DNA of 36,870 nucleotides, taken from contig NZ_RBEE01000013.1 of the NCBI RefSeq assembly GCF_003725795.1, positions 1 to 36,870 on the forward strand, in the 5' to 3' direction. Origin of the DNA: Pedobacter jejuensis. GTDB taxonomy: Bacteria; Bacteroidota; Bacteroidia; Sphingobacteriales; Sphingobacteriaceae. The notes beneath the pieces are model-generated. The model saw only the letters and a program-made list of their open reading frames with translations. It had not been told where the DNA came from and did not search any database. Both the position numbers and the translations under genes were made by a program. This document shows, piece after piece, positions 14,920-24,047 of this stretch. Every line of letters starts with the position of its first letter. Within the stretch, counting starts at the first letter, position 1.

Positions 14920-15426
14920 ATGGCAGAATTAAACACAGGCGGGAAGAAAGCCACACCAAGGATCGATATGACCCCAATGGTGGATTTGATGTTTCTTTTG
15001 GTTACATTCTTTATCTTAACTACGTCGATATCTACGCCACAAGCTATGGATATCACCAAGCCAGATAAAAATGAAAAAATGCCAGAAAACAGATTGGCAT
15101 TAAAAGCAACCAAAACAATGACTGTTTTATTAGGAAAAAATAATAAAATAGCATGGTATATGGGAGAAGCTGGTAAAAGTGCTCCAACTATTGAGTCTTT
15201 CAGCCAAATTGAAGCGTCAATAGAAGAAAACAGAAAGAAAGCAAATGCTTCTGGTGTACCAGGGGAATTTACGGTTCTTGTAAAACCTACTTCTGGTTCT
15301 ACATTCAAAGATTTTGTTGATATGATGGACGAACTGGAAATTATGAAAGTAAAATCTCGTCAGATTGATGATGACAACATCCTTGACAGTGAGAAGGATT
15401 TTATGAAAGAACAAGGTATTTTATAA
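14920..15426 (+). CDS. exbD: ExbD/TolR-family protein, second copy
   Basis: A 168-residue ExbD: RIDMTPMVDLMFLLVTFFIL near the N-terminus has the proton-relay Asp22, followed by a periplasmic domain (KTMTVLLGKNNKIAWYMGE). It is closest to the orphan ExbD at 7970 rather than to its neighbour at 14299, which supports a duplication of this copy. It begins 3 bases after the first exbD and lies 18 bases before tonB, so it is surely part of the same transcript. Confidence 0.92.
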   Translation: MAELNTGGKKATPRIDMTPMVDLMFLLVTFFILTTSISTPQAMDITKPDKNEKMPENRLALKATKTMTVLLGKNNKIAWYMGEAGKSAPTIESFSQIEASIEENRKKANASGVPGEFTVLVKPTSGSTFKDFVDMMDELEIMKVKSRQIDDDNILDSEKDFMKEQGIL

Positions 15427-15444
15427 TTAATAAAATCAGTAATT

Positions 15445-16260
15445 ATGTCGAAATTAGATATTTTTAGAAAGGAATGGCTGGAAGTCGTTTTTGCTGATAA
15501 AAACAAAGCTTACGGAGCGTATCAATTGCGTAAAGGTAACGCTGCTAATACTACTAAAGCCTTAATTTGGGGTTCTGCAGTGTTTTTAGTATTGTTTTTT
15601 TCACCAAAAATTTACAGCCTAATTAAAGGCGCTATTCCTGAAGATAAGCAGGAGAAAGCCCAAGAAGTGGTTTTAGCTCAACCGCCACCAGTGGATCCAA
15701 AAACACCACCACCACCACCGGTAGAGCCACCACCACCAAAAGTGGATCAGGTAAAAATGCCACCTCCGATTGTAAAACCGGATATTGAAGTAAACGAGGA
15801 ACCACCTACAGTTGAAAAATTGAAAGAGGCAGATCCTGGTCAAAAAGATATTAAAGGTGATCCAACAGCTGATATTGTTATCGCTGAACCGGTAGGTGAG
15901 GGACCCAAACGTACTGAGGCTGTTGCAGTTGATGATAATAAAGTTTATGACTTCGTTAGTATCGAGAAGCAACCAGAGTTTCCAGGTGGTATGAAAAAGT
16001 TTTACGAGTATTTAGGTAAAGCGATTAAATATCCTCCAATGGCTCAGGAGAACAATGTTCAGGGTAAAGTTTGGTTATCATTCGTTGTAGAACGTAATGG
16101 AGAACTTACAGATATTCAGGTTACTCGTGGTTTAGGTAGCGGAACCGATGAGGAAGCAAAACGCGTATTAAAAAATAGTATTCGTTGGGTTCCTGGAATT
16201 CAAAACGGCAAACCAGTACGTGTAAAATACAACATCAACATTAATTTTACTCTTAATTAG
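15445..16260 (+). CDS. tonB: TonB-family energy transducer
   Basis: Spans the periplasm and passes ExbB/ExbD energy to TonB-dependent outer-membrane receptors. In 271 residues there is a cytoplasmic N-terminus with FADKNKAYGAYQLRK (a motif usual in Bacteroidetes TonB), one helix at about 38-55, a Pro-rich and Pro/Val/Lys spacer at 80-122 (with PPPPPVEPPPP), and the C-terminal TonB domain at about 185-271 (QPEFPGGMKKFYEYL, IKYPPMAQENNVQGKVWLSF, GTDEEAKRVLKNS). All TonB parts are present in the expected order. Confidence 0.95.
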   Translation: MSKLDIFRKEWLEVVFADKNKAYGAYQLRKGNAANTTKALIWGSAVFLVLFFSPKIYSLIKGAIPEDKQEKAQEVVLAQPPPVDPKTPPPPPVEPPPPKVDQVKMPPPIVKPDIEVNEEPPTVEKLKEADPGQKDIKGDPTADIVIAEPVGEGPKRTEAVAVDDNKVYDFVSIEKQPEFPGGMKKFYEYLGKAIKYPPMAQENNVQGKVWLSFVVERNGELTDIQVTRGLGSGTDEEAKRVLKNSIRWVPGIQNGKPVRVKYNININFTLN

Positions 16261-16263
16261 TAA

Positions 16264-16482
16264 ATGTTAAATTTTGATATTTTTAAGCAAAAATCGCCTA
16301 AACAGCGGTTTTTGCTCATTTTAGGCCTTATCATGTTTGTATTTTACTGCTGCATAGGCCTAGCATGCATCTTTTGGAAAAACTTGCCACTAAATATTGG
16401 TCAGCCTTATAAAATTGCAATTGGTGTTTTTTTGATAATTTATGCTTTTGTACGTTTACTAAGCCTTGGAAAACGAGATTAA
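16264..16482 (+). CDS. Small two-helix membrane protein in the tonB cluster
   Basis: A 72-residue product with two hydrophobic segments (about 16-38 and 49-66) and charged ends. It starts 3 bases after tonB and ends 3 bases before the PstS-like gene, so it is tightly packed in the operon. No family name can be given. The position suggests an accessory part of the energy-coupling or phosphate-binding module, which is inference only. Confidence 0.7.
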   Translation: MLNFDIFKQKSPKQRFLLILGLIMFVFYCCIGLACIFWKNLPLNIGQPYKIAIGVFLIIYAFVRLLSLGKRD

Positions 16483-16485
16483 TTA

Positions 16486-17376
16486 ATGAAGAACGTTTTT
16501 ATCTTATTTGCTTTACTATCATTATTTTCTTGTAAACAAAAGAAAAAGGATGAATTAAAAGAAACTCGTACAAGCGGCACAATGAAGATTCTTGTTGATG
16601 AAACTGTTGGTCCATTAGTTCAGAGAGAAATTGATATTTTTAAAATCGATTATCCTGATGCCAATTTTCTCGCAACATTTAAACCCGAAGAGAAAATTAT
16701 TCCGGCATTTTTAAATGATAGTGTAAGAGTAATTATTTTGCCTAGACTATTAACAAAGCAAGAGGAAAAATATTATACTCAACGTAATATTAAAATAAAT
16801 ACATCACGTTTTGCTGTAGATGGGATAGCTTTAATCACAAATCAAGATAATATTGATAGTGTTATTAACGTTAAAGATGTTATTGACATACTTCAAGGAA
16901 AAAGCTCATCTAGAAAATTAATGTTTGATAATGCCTATTCAAGTACGTTCAAGTATCTTAAAGAATTAGCGGGTATTAAACAGTTTCCACCTAAAAATGT
17001 GTATGCAAAAAATACGGCTAACGAAGTTATTCAGTTAATCGCGAAGGATAAAAGCTTCATTGGTGTTTTAGGTATAAACTGGTTGTCGGAAAAAAATACA
17101 GTTTTTGTATCGAATAAAGACAAAATTAAAACCTTAGGATTAAAAAATGATAAAGGTAAAATTGGGGGAGATAAGTTTTATAAGCCTACGCAAGACAATC
17201 TTATAAATGGTATTTACCCATTTTTACGAAATATAAATATAATAGATTGCGAGGGTAGAGATGGTTTAGGCACAGGATTTGCAGTGTGGTTAAGGAGCCA
17301 AAGAGGTCAGTTAATTGTGCTTAAATCAGAATTAGCTCCTCACAAGCTTATGCCTAGGCAAATTAATTATAAATAA
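16486..17376 (+). CDS. PstS-like substrate-binding lipoprotein
   Basis: A 296-residue periplasmic binding-protein fold anchored by a lipoprotein signal (LSLFSC, Cys16). The order of segments (SGTMKILVDETVGPLVQREI, FAVDGIALITNQDNIDSVI, and the AYSSTFKYLKEL helix) resembles phosphate-binding PstS proteins. No PstC/A/B permease genes are nearby; in Bacteroidetes such a protein commonly sits next to exbB/exbD/tonB and may be a scaffold or sensor instead of an ABC-transport component. Ligand is not determined. Confidence 0.8.
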   Translation: MKNVFILFALLSLFSCKQKKKDELKETRTSGTMKILVDETVGPLVQREIDIFKIDYPDANFLATFKPEEKIIPAFLNDSVRVIILPRLLTKQEEKYYTQRNIKINTSRFAVDGIALITNQDNIDSVINVKDVIDILQGKSSSRKLMFDNAYSSTFKYLKELAGIKQFPPKNVYAKNTANEVIQLIAKDKSFIGVLGINWLSEKNTVFVSNKDKIKTLGLKNDKGKIGGDKFYKPTQDNLINGIYPFLRNINIIDCEGRDGLGTGFAVWLRSQRGQLIVLKSELAPHKLMPRQINYK

Positions 17377-17483
17377 ATTTAGTAAATTGAACCACGATTG
17401 AATTACATCAATCAATAATTAAAAACAAAAATCAGATTAAGCTTGCATAAGCTTTACAACCATTAAAAACATATTAAAGAACT

Positions 17484-19205
17484 ATGAAAATTTTAAAGAA
17501 AGCAATAACCTTAAATGTAGGTTTGGTGTTGATGGGTTCTGCAGTTTTTGCTCAAAGTTTAGCTGACGCGAAAAAAGCCATTGATGCTGAGCAATACCAA
17601 AAAGCATCATCAATGCTTAAATCTTTAGTGAACTCTCAAGCTTCGAATGGTGATAATTACTACAATCTTGGAATGGTATATCTAAAAACTGGATATATTG
17701 ATTCGGCTAGAGTTGTATTTAATAAAGGTGTAGCCGCTGATGCTAAAAATGCATCAAATTATGCTGGTTTGGGTGAGGCAGATTTATTATCTAACAATCC
17801 TACTTCGGCTAAAACAAATTTTGATAAAGCAGTTTCTGCTAACTCAAAAGATTACAAAACATACTTAGCTATTGGTAAAGCATATTTGGCTCAAGATAAG
17901 CCAAGTGATGAGGTTTCTAAACCAGATTTTGCTAATGCAATTACTAATCTTACAAAAGCTGATGAATTAGATTCAAAAGATAAAGATGCTGATGTATTTA
18001 TTGCAATAGGTGATGCTTACGCATTACAAAAGAAAAACTCTGAAGCATTGACACCTTACTTTACTGTAAGTAGCATAGATCCAACAAATAGAAGAGCTAA
18101 AACTCAGGTTGGTAAAATGTATAAAGAATCTCGTGCTTTTGCAGAGGGCGAAAAAGAACTTCAAGAAGTAATTGCAGCTGATGCGAACTATGGTCCTGCT
18201 TATCGTGAATTAGGAGAATTATACTTACAGTGGAGTAGCTTTGGTACTGATAAAGAGAAAGCTGCGAAAGGGGTAGAGTATTATAAAAAATATCTTGATT
18301 TAACTGATAAATCTACAGAATCTCAGTTACGTTATATGCAGTTTTTATTCTATGCAAAGGATTTCCCTGCATTGGAACAAGTAGCATCGTCAATTCAAGT
18401 TCCGGCTAATGATCCTAAAGCAATTATCGTATCAAGATTAAAAGGTTGGTCTGCCTATGAAAATAAAAATTATCCGTTGGCTTTAACCAACATGACAGAT
18501 TATTTTGCAAAACAAAAAGACACAAGCAAAATTTTAACTTTCGATTACCTTTACTTAGGTAAAGCACAATTAAAAGCTGGTCAGGATAGTTTGGCTTTAA
18601 TTAATATCACTAAAGCTGTAGAAAAAGATTCTACAAACGCTGATGCATTATCAGAAGTTGCGAAAAGCTTATATGATGCTAAAAAATATGCAAAATCTGC
18701 CCAGGTTTATGAAAAGGCAATAAAAGCTAATCCTAATGGAAAAGGTTCGTTGTATAATTACTATTATAATGCAATGGCGAATTACTTTGATTACGGAGCA
18801 AAATATAGCGCTAAACAAAATCCTTCTAAAGACATTTTAGTTAAGGCAGATTCAGCAATTGCAAAAGTAATTCAGATTTCTCCAGAAACATATGATGCTT
18901 ACTTAACAAGAGCTCGTATCAATAGTTTATTAGATGATGATAAAGAGCCCAAAGGATTAATGGTTCCTTATTATGAGGAATTTATCAACAAAGTAACTGC
19001 TAAACCGGAGATAGCTACGACTGGTACTTATCCAAAACGTTTATCAGAAGCTTATGATACTTTAGGTGGTTACTACTACTATAAAGATAAAGCAAAAGCT
19101 AAAGAATATTTCGATAAAAGTGTAGCTGTATATCCAAGCGGAACTTTTGCAGCAGCAAAACTAAAAGAATTGGCTGCACCGGCTCCAAAAGGAAAAGGCA
19201 AATAA
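17484..19205 (+). CDS. Secreted tetratricopeptide-repeat protein
   Basis: A 573-residue protein with a Sec signal peptide (cleavage after about residue 23, VFA/QS). The body is a chain of TPR-like helical pairs: DNYYNLGMVYLKTGYIDSAR, ASNYAGLGEADLLSNNPTSA, YKTYLAIGKAYLAQDK, and repeats at 350-430 (FDYLYLGKAQLKAGQDSLAL). The C-terminus is short and basic (APAPKGKGK). It lies 107 bases after the PstS-like gene, before a strong terminator, so it may be the last member of the cluster. TPR proteins act as protein-binding scaffolds; the partner here is unknown, with the TonB complex a candidate. Confidence 0.85.
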   Translation: MKILKKAITLNVGLVLMGSAVFAQSLADAKKAIDAEQYQKASSMLKSLVNSQASNGDNYYNLGMVYLKTGYIDSARVVFNKGVAADAKNASNYAGLGEADLLSNNPTSAKTNFDKAVSANSKDYKTYLAIGKAYLAQDKPSDEVSKPDFANAITNLTKADELDSKDKDADVFIAIGDAYALQKKNSEALTPYFTVSSIDPTNRRAKTQVGKMYKESRAFAEGEKELQEVIAADANYGPAYRELGELYLQWSSFGTDKEKAAKGVEYYKKYLDLTDKSTESQLRYMQFLFYAKDFPALEQVASSIQVPANDPKAIIVSRLKGWSAYENKNYPLALTNMTDYFAKQKDTSKILTFDYLYLGKAQLKAGQDSLALINITKAVEKDSTNADALSEVAKSLYDAKKYAKSAQVYEKAIKANPNGKGSLYNYYYNAMANYFDYGAKYSAKQNPSKDILVKADSAIAKVIQISPETYDAYLTRARINSLLDDDKEPKGLMVPYYEEFINKVTAKPEIATTGTYPKRLSEAYDTLGGYYYYKDKAKAKEYFDKSVAVYPSGTFAAAKLKELAAPAPKGKGK

Positions 19206-19226
19206 TTTAAAGGTTAAATAATTTAG

Positions 19227-19262
19227 AAAAGGCAGAGTTTTGTTACTCTGCCTTTTTCTTTT
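19227..19262 (+). terminator. Terminator of the tonB cluster
   Basis: AAAAGGCAGAGT and ACTCTGCCTTTTT form a perfect 9-bp GC-rich core stem with A and T tracts. The loop contains the TTTG that looks like the -33 element of the nuo promoter. Confidence 0.88.
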
Positions 19263-19269
19263 ACTTTTG
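19239..19269 (+). promoter_or_regulatory. Promoter of the nuo operon
   Basis: TTTG (19239-19242), 19 bases, TACTTTTG (19262-19269) match the -33/-7 consensus very well. The -7 element ends 19 bases before the nuoA ATG. The promoter overlaps the preceding terminator. Confidence 0.7.
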
Positions 19270-19288
19270 CATTTAGAAATTAGATATT

Positions 19289-19660
19289 ATGCAAGCGCAA
19301 AGCACCTCGATAGATTTTTTACCAATTATATTTCAAGTAATTGTAGCTTTAGGTTTTGTGGTAACCACGTTGGTTGCAACACACTATTTAGGCCCAAAGC
19401 GTAAAACAAGTGATAAGTTGGAAACGTTCGAGGCTGGTGTCAAATCAGTGGGTAATGCTCGTCAGCCATTTTCAATCAAGTATTTCGTAGTCGCTATTTT
19501 GTTCGTGCTTTTTGATATCGAAGTTATCTTCATGTATCCTTGGGCAGTAAATTTTAGAGCATTAAAGATGGACGGGATGATAGAAATGTTCATTTTTATG
19601 GGAACGCTATTGTTGGGATTTATCTACGTTATCAAGAAAAAAGTTTTAGACTGGAATTAA
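19289..19660 (+). CDS. nuoA: NADH:quinone oxidoreductase subunit A
   Basis: Membrane-arm subunit of respiratory complex I, near the quinone-site entrance. The 123-residue sequence has three membrane helices (about 10-30, 65-87, 93-115), the conserved acidic motif KLETFEAGVKSVGNARQPFS in the first loop and KYFVVAILFVLFDIEVIFMYPWA in the second helix, both characteristic of NuoA. First gene of the operon, but separated from nuoB by 162 bases that contain a hairpin. Confidence 0.97.
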   Translation: MQAQSTSIDFLPIIFQVIVALGFVVTTLVATHYLGPKRKTSDKLETFEAGVKSVGNARQPFSIKYFVVAILFVLFDIEVIFMYPWAVNFRALKMDGMIEMFIFMGTLLLGFIYVIKKKVLDWN

Positions 19661-19772
19661 ATTTTAGTTAAGGGTTTGCATTATTATACTTTCAGCTCGG
19701 AACCCCAAATTATTAACTAATTTAGAAAGGTTCTAAATCGACTTAAGCTAGTTATTTGGCTTTAAAATATTG

Positions 19773-19780
19773 TAAATTTG
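19773..19780 (+). promoter_or_regulatory. Possible secondary -7 element before nuoB
   Basis: TAAATTTG fits TAnnTTTG, but the nearest TTTG (19755-19758) is only 14 bases upstream. If used, transcription would begin around the hairpin that follows. Confidence 0.25.
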
Positions 19781-19781
19781 T

Positions 19782-19812
19782 TGCTCATTCTGCAAAGGAA
19801 TGAGCATTTTTT
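19782..19812 (+). terminator. Terminator-like hairpin between nuoA and nuoB
   Basis: TGCTCATTC (19782-19790) pairs perfectly with GAATGAGCA (19798-19806), 9 bp with a 7-base loop, followed directly by six T. In shape it is a Rho-independent terminator inside the operon, 10 bases before nuoB. Confidence 0.7.
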
Positions 19813-19822
19813 GTTAATAAAC

Positions 19823-20365
19823 ATGAGTGAAATTAATATAGTTGATGCGCCTCCCGGTATAGAGGGTTCTGGTTTCTTTGCCACTTCGATGGATAAAGTG
19901 ATTGGTTTGGCTCGTTCAAATTCATTATGGCCTTTACCTTTTGCAACATCATGTTGCGGAATCGAGTTTATGGCAACCATGGGTTCTCATTACGATTTAG
20001 GTCGTTTTGGTGCAGAACGTCTGAGTTTTTCTCCTCGTCAGGCCGATGTTTTAATGGTAATGGGCACTATCGCCAAAAAAATGGCTCCAGTACTTAAGCA
20101 GGTTTATATCCAAATGGCAGAACCACGTTGGGTAATGGCTGTTGGTGCATGCGCAAGTAGTGGTGGTATTTTCGATACCTATTCTGTTTTGCAAGGTATT
20201 GATGAAGTTATTCCGGTTGATGTTTATGTTCCGGGTTGCCCACCAAGACCAGAAGCTATTTTAGATGGTTTCCAACGCATCCAGGATTTGGTTAGAAACG
20301 AATCTGGCAGAAGAAGAAACTCTGATTATTATAAAGAACTTTTAGGTCAATACGGCATTAAATAA
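19823..20365 (+). CDS. nuoB: NADH:quinone oxidoreductase subunit B
   Basis: Carries the terminal [4Fe-4S] cluster N2 that passes electrons to quinone. Start placed at ATG 19823 ([12 protein letters not shown]); an upstream extension would run through the hairpin. The four cluster ligands are present: Cys44 and Cys45 (ATSCCGIEF), Cys110 (GACASSGG) and Cys139 (VPGCPPRPE). Length 180. Its stop overlaps the nuoC start (TAATG). Confidence 0.97.
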   Translation: MSEINIVDAPPGIEGSGFFATSMDKVIGLARSNSLWPLPFATSCCGIEFMATMGSHYDLGRFGAERLSFSPRQADVLMVMGTIAKKMAPVLKQVYIQMAEPRWVMAVGACASSGGIFDTYSVLQGIDEVIPVDVYVPGCPPRPEAILDGFQRIQDLVRNESGRRRNSDYYKELLGQYGIK

Positions 20366-20865
20366 TGGAAGAAACGACTCTAAATAACAATATCCACGTT
20401 AAGCTGACTGAAAAGTTTGGCGAAAAAGTTACTGCTGTTTCAGAGCCTTATGGTTTATTAACTTTTGTAACCTACAAAGATGTTATCATCAATGTGCTTT
20501 CGTATCTTAAAGACGAATTAAAATTTAATTTCTTAACGGATATTACAGCAGTTCACTATCCAGGTCAAAACCATGGTATTGCAGTGGTTTACCACTTAAA
20601 CAATATGGTAGAGCGTGTAAGAATCAGGATTAAGGTTTTTATTTCAGAGCAAAATCCAACTATTCCTACAGCAACAACTGTTTGGAAAGGTGCAAACTGG
20701 ATGGAACGCGAAACCTATGATTTGTTTGGTGTTAAGTTTGAAGGTCATCCAGATTTACGCCGTATTTTAAATATGGATGATTTAGGTGTTCATCCAATGT
20801 TAAAACAATACCCATTGGAAGACCCAAACAGAGTGGATAAAAAAGACGAATTTTTTGGAAGGTAA
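20365..20865 (+). CDS. nuoC: NADH:quinone oxidoreductase subunit C
   Basis: The 30-kDa-type peripheral-arm subunit that packs against NuoD and NuoB; no cofactor. The C-terminal family signature is intact: ERETYDLFGVKFEGHPDLRR followed by ILNMDD. At 166 residues it is a stand-alone NuoC, not the NuoCD fusion of enterobacteria. One base overlaps nuoB and a 3-base gap leads to nuoD. Confidence 0.96.
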   Translation: MEETTLNNNIHVKLTEKFGEKVTAVSEPYGLLTFVTYKDVIINVLSYLKDELKFNFLTDITAVHYPGQNHGIAVVYHLNNMVERVRIRIKVFISEQNPTIPTATTVWKGANWMERETYDLFGVKFEGHPDLRRILNMDDLGVHPMLKQYPLEDPNRVDKKDEFFGR

Positions 20866-20868
20866 AAT

Positions 20869-22083
20869 ATGAATCATAACCATCCGGTATTTACAGATAA
20901 CGACCCGCAAAGTGAGTTGGTAACCCTAAATTTAGGTCCAACACACCCTGCTACACACGGTGTTTTTCAAAATGTTTTGCAATTAGATGGCGAACGTATT
21001 GTGAGCGGCGTATCTACAATTGGCTACATTCATCGTGCTTTCGAAAAGATTGCCGAGCATCGCCCATTTTATCAAATCACACCATTAACCGACCGTTTGA
21101 ACTATTGCTCATCGCCAATTAACAATATGGGGTGGCACATGACGGTTGAGAAATTACTGAATATCCAAATGCCAAAACGTGTAGATTATCTACGCGTAAT
21201 TATTATGGAGCTTTCTCGCATTTCTGACCACATTATTTGTAATACAATTATTGGTCAGGATACTGGTGCAACTACAACATTCCTTTACCTTTTCCAATTT
21301 CGTGAGCATATTTACGAAATTTTTGAAGAGGTTTGTGGCGCTCGATTAACAACAAATATTGGTCGTATCGGTGGTTTTGAAAGAGATTTCAATGAAATCG
21401 CCTTTGCGAAAATTAATAAATTTTTAAAAGAATTTCCTGTTGCTTTAAAAGAATTTGAAAATCTTTTAACACGCAACCGTATTTTTATCGATAGAACAGC
21501 TGGCGTTGCTGAAGTAAGCAAGGAAACTGCTTTAGAATACAGCTGGACAGGCCCACTTCTTCGTGCGGCTGGTGTAGATTATGATGTTCGCGTTGCAGAC
21601 CCATACTCATCTTATCAGGATTTTGATTTTGAAATTCCGGTAGGAACAAGTGGTGATATTTACGACAGATATTTGGTTCGTAATGAAGAAATGTGGCAAA
21701 GTGTTCGAATTATTGAGCAAGCTGTTGTGAAATTAAAAACAGAACCAAAAGGCATTTTCCATGCTGATGTTCCTGATTTTTATCTTCCGCCAAAACAAGA
21801 AGTTTATAACAATATGGAGGCATTAATTTATCACTTTAAAATTGTGATGGGTGAAATTGATGCACCGAAAGCAGAAGTTTATCATGCTGTAGAAGGTGGA
21901 AATGGCGAATTGGGTTTCTATCTGATTAATGATGGTGGCCGTACGCCTTATCGTTTGCACTTCCGCAGACCAAGTTTTATAAATTACCAAATGTTTGCAC
22001 CAATGAGTGAGGGTATGTTATTATCCGATGCCATTATCAACATGAGTAGTATGAATATTATTGCAGGAGAATTAGATGCTTAA
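20869..22083 (+). CDS. nuoD: NADH:quinone oxidoreductase subunit D
   Basis: The 49-kDa-type subunit forming the quinone-binding cavity with NuoB. The family opening TLNLGPTHPATHGVFQNVLQ is present with the conserved His residues, then IGYIHRAFEKIAEHRPFYQI (HRAFEK where many species have HRGxEK), and the C-terminal DPSGMNIIAGELDA-like ending reads MSSMNIIAGELDA. 404 residues, normal length. It overlaps the nuoE start by 8 bases, so translation is likely coupled. Confidence 0.96.
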   Translation: MNHNHPVFTDNDPQSELVTLNLGPTHPATHGVFQNVLQLDGERIVSGVSTIGYIHRAFEKIAEHRPFYQITPLTDRLNYCSSPINNMGWHMTVEKLLNIQMPKRVDYLRVIIMELSRISDHIICNTIIGQDTGATTTFLYLFQFREHIYEIFEEVCGARLTTNIGRIGGFERDFNEIAFAKINKFLKEFPVALKEFENLLTRNRIFIDRTAGVAEVSKETALEYSWTGPLLRAAGVDYDVRVADPYSSYQDFDFEIPVGTSGDIYDRYLVRNEEMWQSVRIIEQAVVKLKTEPKGIFHADVPDFYLPPKQEVYNNMEALIYHFKIVMGEIDAPKAEVYHAVEGGNGELGFYLINDGGRTPYRLHFRRPSFINYQMFAPMSEGMLLSDAIINMSSMNIIAGELDA

Positions 22084-22591
22084 AGTAGAAGAACAAACAC
22101 CTGTACAGTTTTCATCAGAATTGCTTGCCAAATTTGATGATGTTAAAAGCCGTTACCCTGAAGGTAAACACAAATCAGCTTTGTTACCATTGCTACATTT
22201 GGTACAAGCAGAATACCTTTGGGTTAGTACACCAGCAATGGATAAAGTTGCTGAATATTTAAACATTCAGCCAATTGAAGTTTATGAGGTAGCAACATTT
22301 TACTCCATGTACTTTTTAAAACCACAAGGTAAATATGCTTTGGAGGTTTGCCGTACTGGTCCTTGTTGTTTGGTTGGCGCCGAAAAAATATTAAGCCACT
22401 TAGAAACTAAGTTAGGTGTTAAAGAAGGTGAAGTTACGGCAGATGGTTTATTCAGCTTTAGAGGAGTTGAGTGTTTAGCCGCTTGTGGTTTCGGTCCGGT
22501 TTTACAAATTAGCCCGGAATATACTTTTTATGAAAACCTTACTGAAGAAAGTGTAGATAAATTGATTGAAGATTTAAGGACGAAGTCATAA
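22076..22591 (+). CDS. nuoE: NADH:quinone oxidoreductase subunit E
   Basis: Thioredoxin-like subunit of the NADH-oxidising module with the [2Fe-2S] cluster N1a. The ligands are Cys92 and Cys97 (CRTGPC) and Cys133 and Cys137 (CLAAC), at usual spacing. 171 residues. It overlaps the end of nuoD by 8 bases; 75 bases of short word repeats separate it from nuoF. Confidence 0.96.
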   Translation: MLKVEEQTPVQFSSELLAKFDDVKSRYPEGKHKSALLPLLHLVQAEYLWVSTPAMDKVAEYLNIQPIEVYEVATFYSMYFLKPQGKYALEVCRTGPCCLVGAEKILSHLETKLGVKEGEVTADGLFSFRGVECLAACGFGPVLQISPEYTFYENLTEESVDKLIEDLRTKS

Positions 22592-22606
22592 GGTAAAAGT
22601 TTTGAA

Positions 22607-22666
22607 CCTTTAGTCCTTCGGCTATCGACTAATGAACAAATGACCAATGACTAATTGACTGATAAA
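22607..22666. repeat. Degenerate short-word repeats between nuoE and nuoF
   Basis: Variants of CTAATGA, AAATGA, CCAATGA and CTAATTGA follow one another from about 22629 to 22660, with a small CTTCGG near 22616. It looks like a degenerate tandem of a 7-8-base unit. Function unknown. Confidence 0.4.
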
Positions 22667-24037
22667 ATGAGTCGTAAACTATTACTTGAGCATATTAACG
22701 TACCAGGTATCAACACACTTGATGTCTATCGCCAAAAAGGCGGTTATCGTGCTGTGGAAAAAGCCCTGAAAACTTTAACACCTGAAGAGATTGTTGAAGA
22801 AGTAAAAAAATCGGGCTTACGCGGTCGTGGTGGTGCTGGTTTCCCTACCGGGATGAAGTGGAGTTTTTTGGCGAAGCCAGAAGGTGTTGCACGCTATTTG
22901 GTTTGTAATGCTGATGAGTCTGAGCCGGGAACTTTTAAAGACCGCTACTTGATGACACACATTCCTCATGCTTTAATAGAAGGAATGATTGTTTCGAGTT
23001 TTGCTTTAGGTGCAAAAGTTTCCTACATATACGTTCGTGGAGAGATGATGCCTCAAATTCGCATCCTGGAAAAGGCAATAGCAGAGGCCAAAGCTGCCGG
23101 TTGGTTAGGTAAAAATATTTTAGGTACAGGTTACGATTTAGAATTATATGTTCAGCCGGGTGGTGGCGCTTACATTTGTGGTGAAGAAACTGCACTGTTA
23201 GAATCACTTGAAGGTAAAAGAGGTAATCCAAGAATTAAACCACCATTTCCTGCAATTGCAGGTTTGTACGGTTGCCCAACTGTGGTAAACAATGTAGAAT
23301 CAATTGCTGCCGTAGTACCGATTATTAATGATGGCGGTGAAGAATATGCAAAAATAGGTATCGGTAGAAGTACAGGTACAAAATTAATATCAGCATCAGG
23401 TAATTTAGTAAAACCTGGCGTTTATGAAATTGAATTAGGCTTACCAGTTGAAGAATTTATTTATTCGGATGAATATTGCGGTGGTATTGCTAATGGAAAA
23501 CGTTTAAAGGCTACGGTTGCTGGGGGTTCATCTGTGCCAATTTTACCAGCGAACTTGACATTGAAATACGCTAATGGCGAACCTCGATTAATGAGTTACG
23601 AATCTTTATCGGAAGGTGGATTTGCAACTGGTACAATGATGGGTTCTGGTGGTTTTATTGCTTTTGATGAAGACCAATGTATTGTTCGTAACACCTGGAA
23701 TTTCGCTCGTTTTTATCACCACGAAAGTTGCGGACAATGTTCGCCATGTCGTGAAGGTACTGGATGGATGGAAAAGGTATTGCATAAAATTGAGCATGGT
23801 CATGGTTCGATGGATGATGTAGATTTGCTTTGGGATATTCAACGTAAAATAGAAGGAAATACCATTTGTCCGTTAGGTGATGCTGCAGCTTGGCCAGTGG
23901 CTAGTGCAATTCGTCATTTTAGAGATGAGTTTGAATGGCATATTAAAGAGCCAATCAAAAGTCAGCAGCAAAATTATGGTATAGCAAATTATGCTGTGCC
24001 AATTGAAAAAACTGTTGAAGTAAAAAGTGAGAATTAA
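22667..24037 (+). CDS. nuoF: NADH:quinone oxidoreductase subunit F
   Basis: Binds NADH and FMN and begins electron transfer, also holding [4Fe-4S] cluster N3. ATG 22667 (MSRKLLLEH) is chosen over the TTG at 22655, which lies in the word repeats. Signatures in the 456 residues: [16 protein letters not shown] (50-65) for [25 protein letters not shown], and the N3 ligands Cys355, Cys358, Cys361 ([12 protein letters not shown]) and Cys401 (NTICPLGDA). The gap to nuoG is filled by a broken four-helix-bundle gene. Confidence 0.96.
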   Translation: MSRKLLLEHINVPGINTLDVYRQKGGYRAVEKALKTLTPEEIVEEVKKSGLRGRGGAGFPTGMKWSFLAKPEGVARYLVCNADESEPGTFKDRYLMTHIPHALIEGMIVSSFALGAKVSYIYVRGEMMPQIRILEKAIAEAKAAGWLGKNILGTGYDLELYVQPGGGAYICGEETALLESLEGKRGNPRIKPPFPAIAGLYGCPTVVNNVESIAAVVPIINDGGEEYAKIGIGRSTGTKLISASGNLVKPGVYEIELGLPVEEFIYSDEYCGGIANGKRLKATVAGGSSVPILPANLTLKYANGEPRLMSYESLSEGGFATGTMMGSGGFIAFDEDQCIVRNTWNFARFYHHESCGQCSPCREGTGWMEKVLHKIEHGHGSMDDVDLLWDIQRKIEGNTICPLGDAAAWPVASAIRHFRDEFEWHIKEPIKSQQQNYGIANYAVPIEKTVEVKSEN

Positions 24038-24047
24038 AAAGTAAAAA

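Noticed and set aside
15673..15972. Minus-strand Trp-rich ORF of 99 codons
   Set aside because: It is the antisense of the Pro-rich TonB linker; the Trp run mirrors CCA codons.
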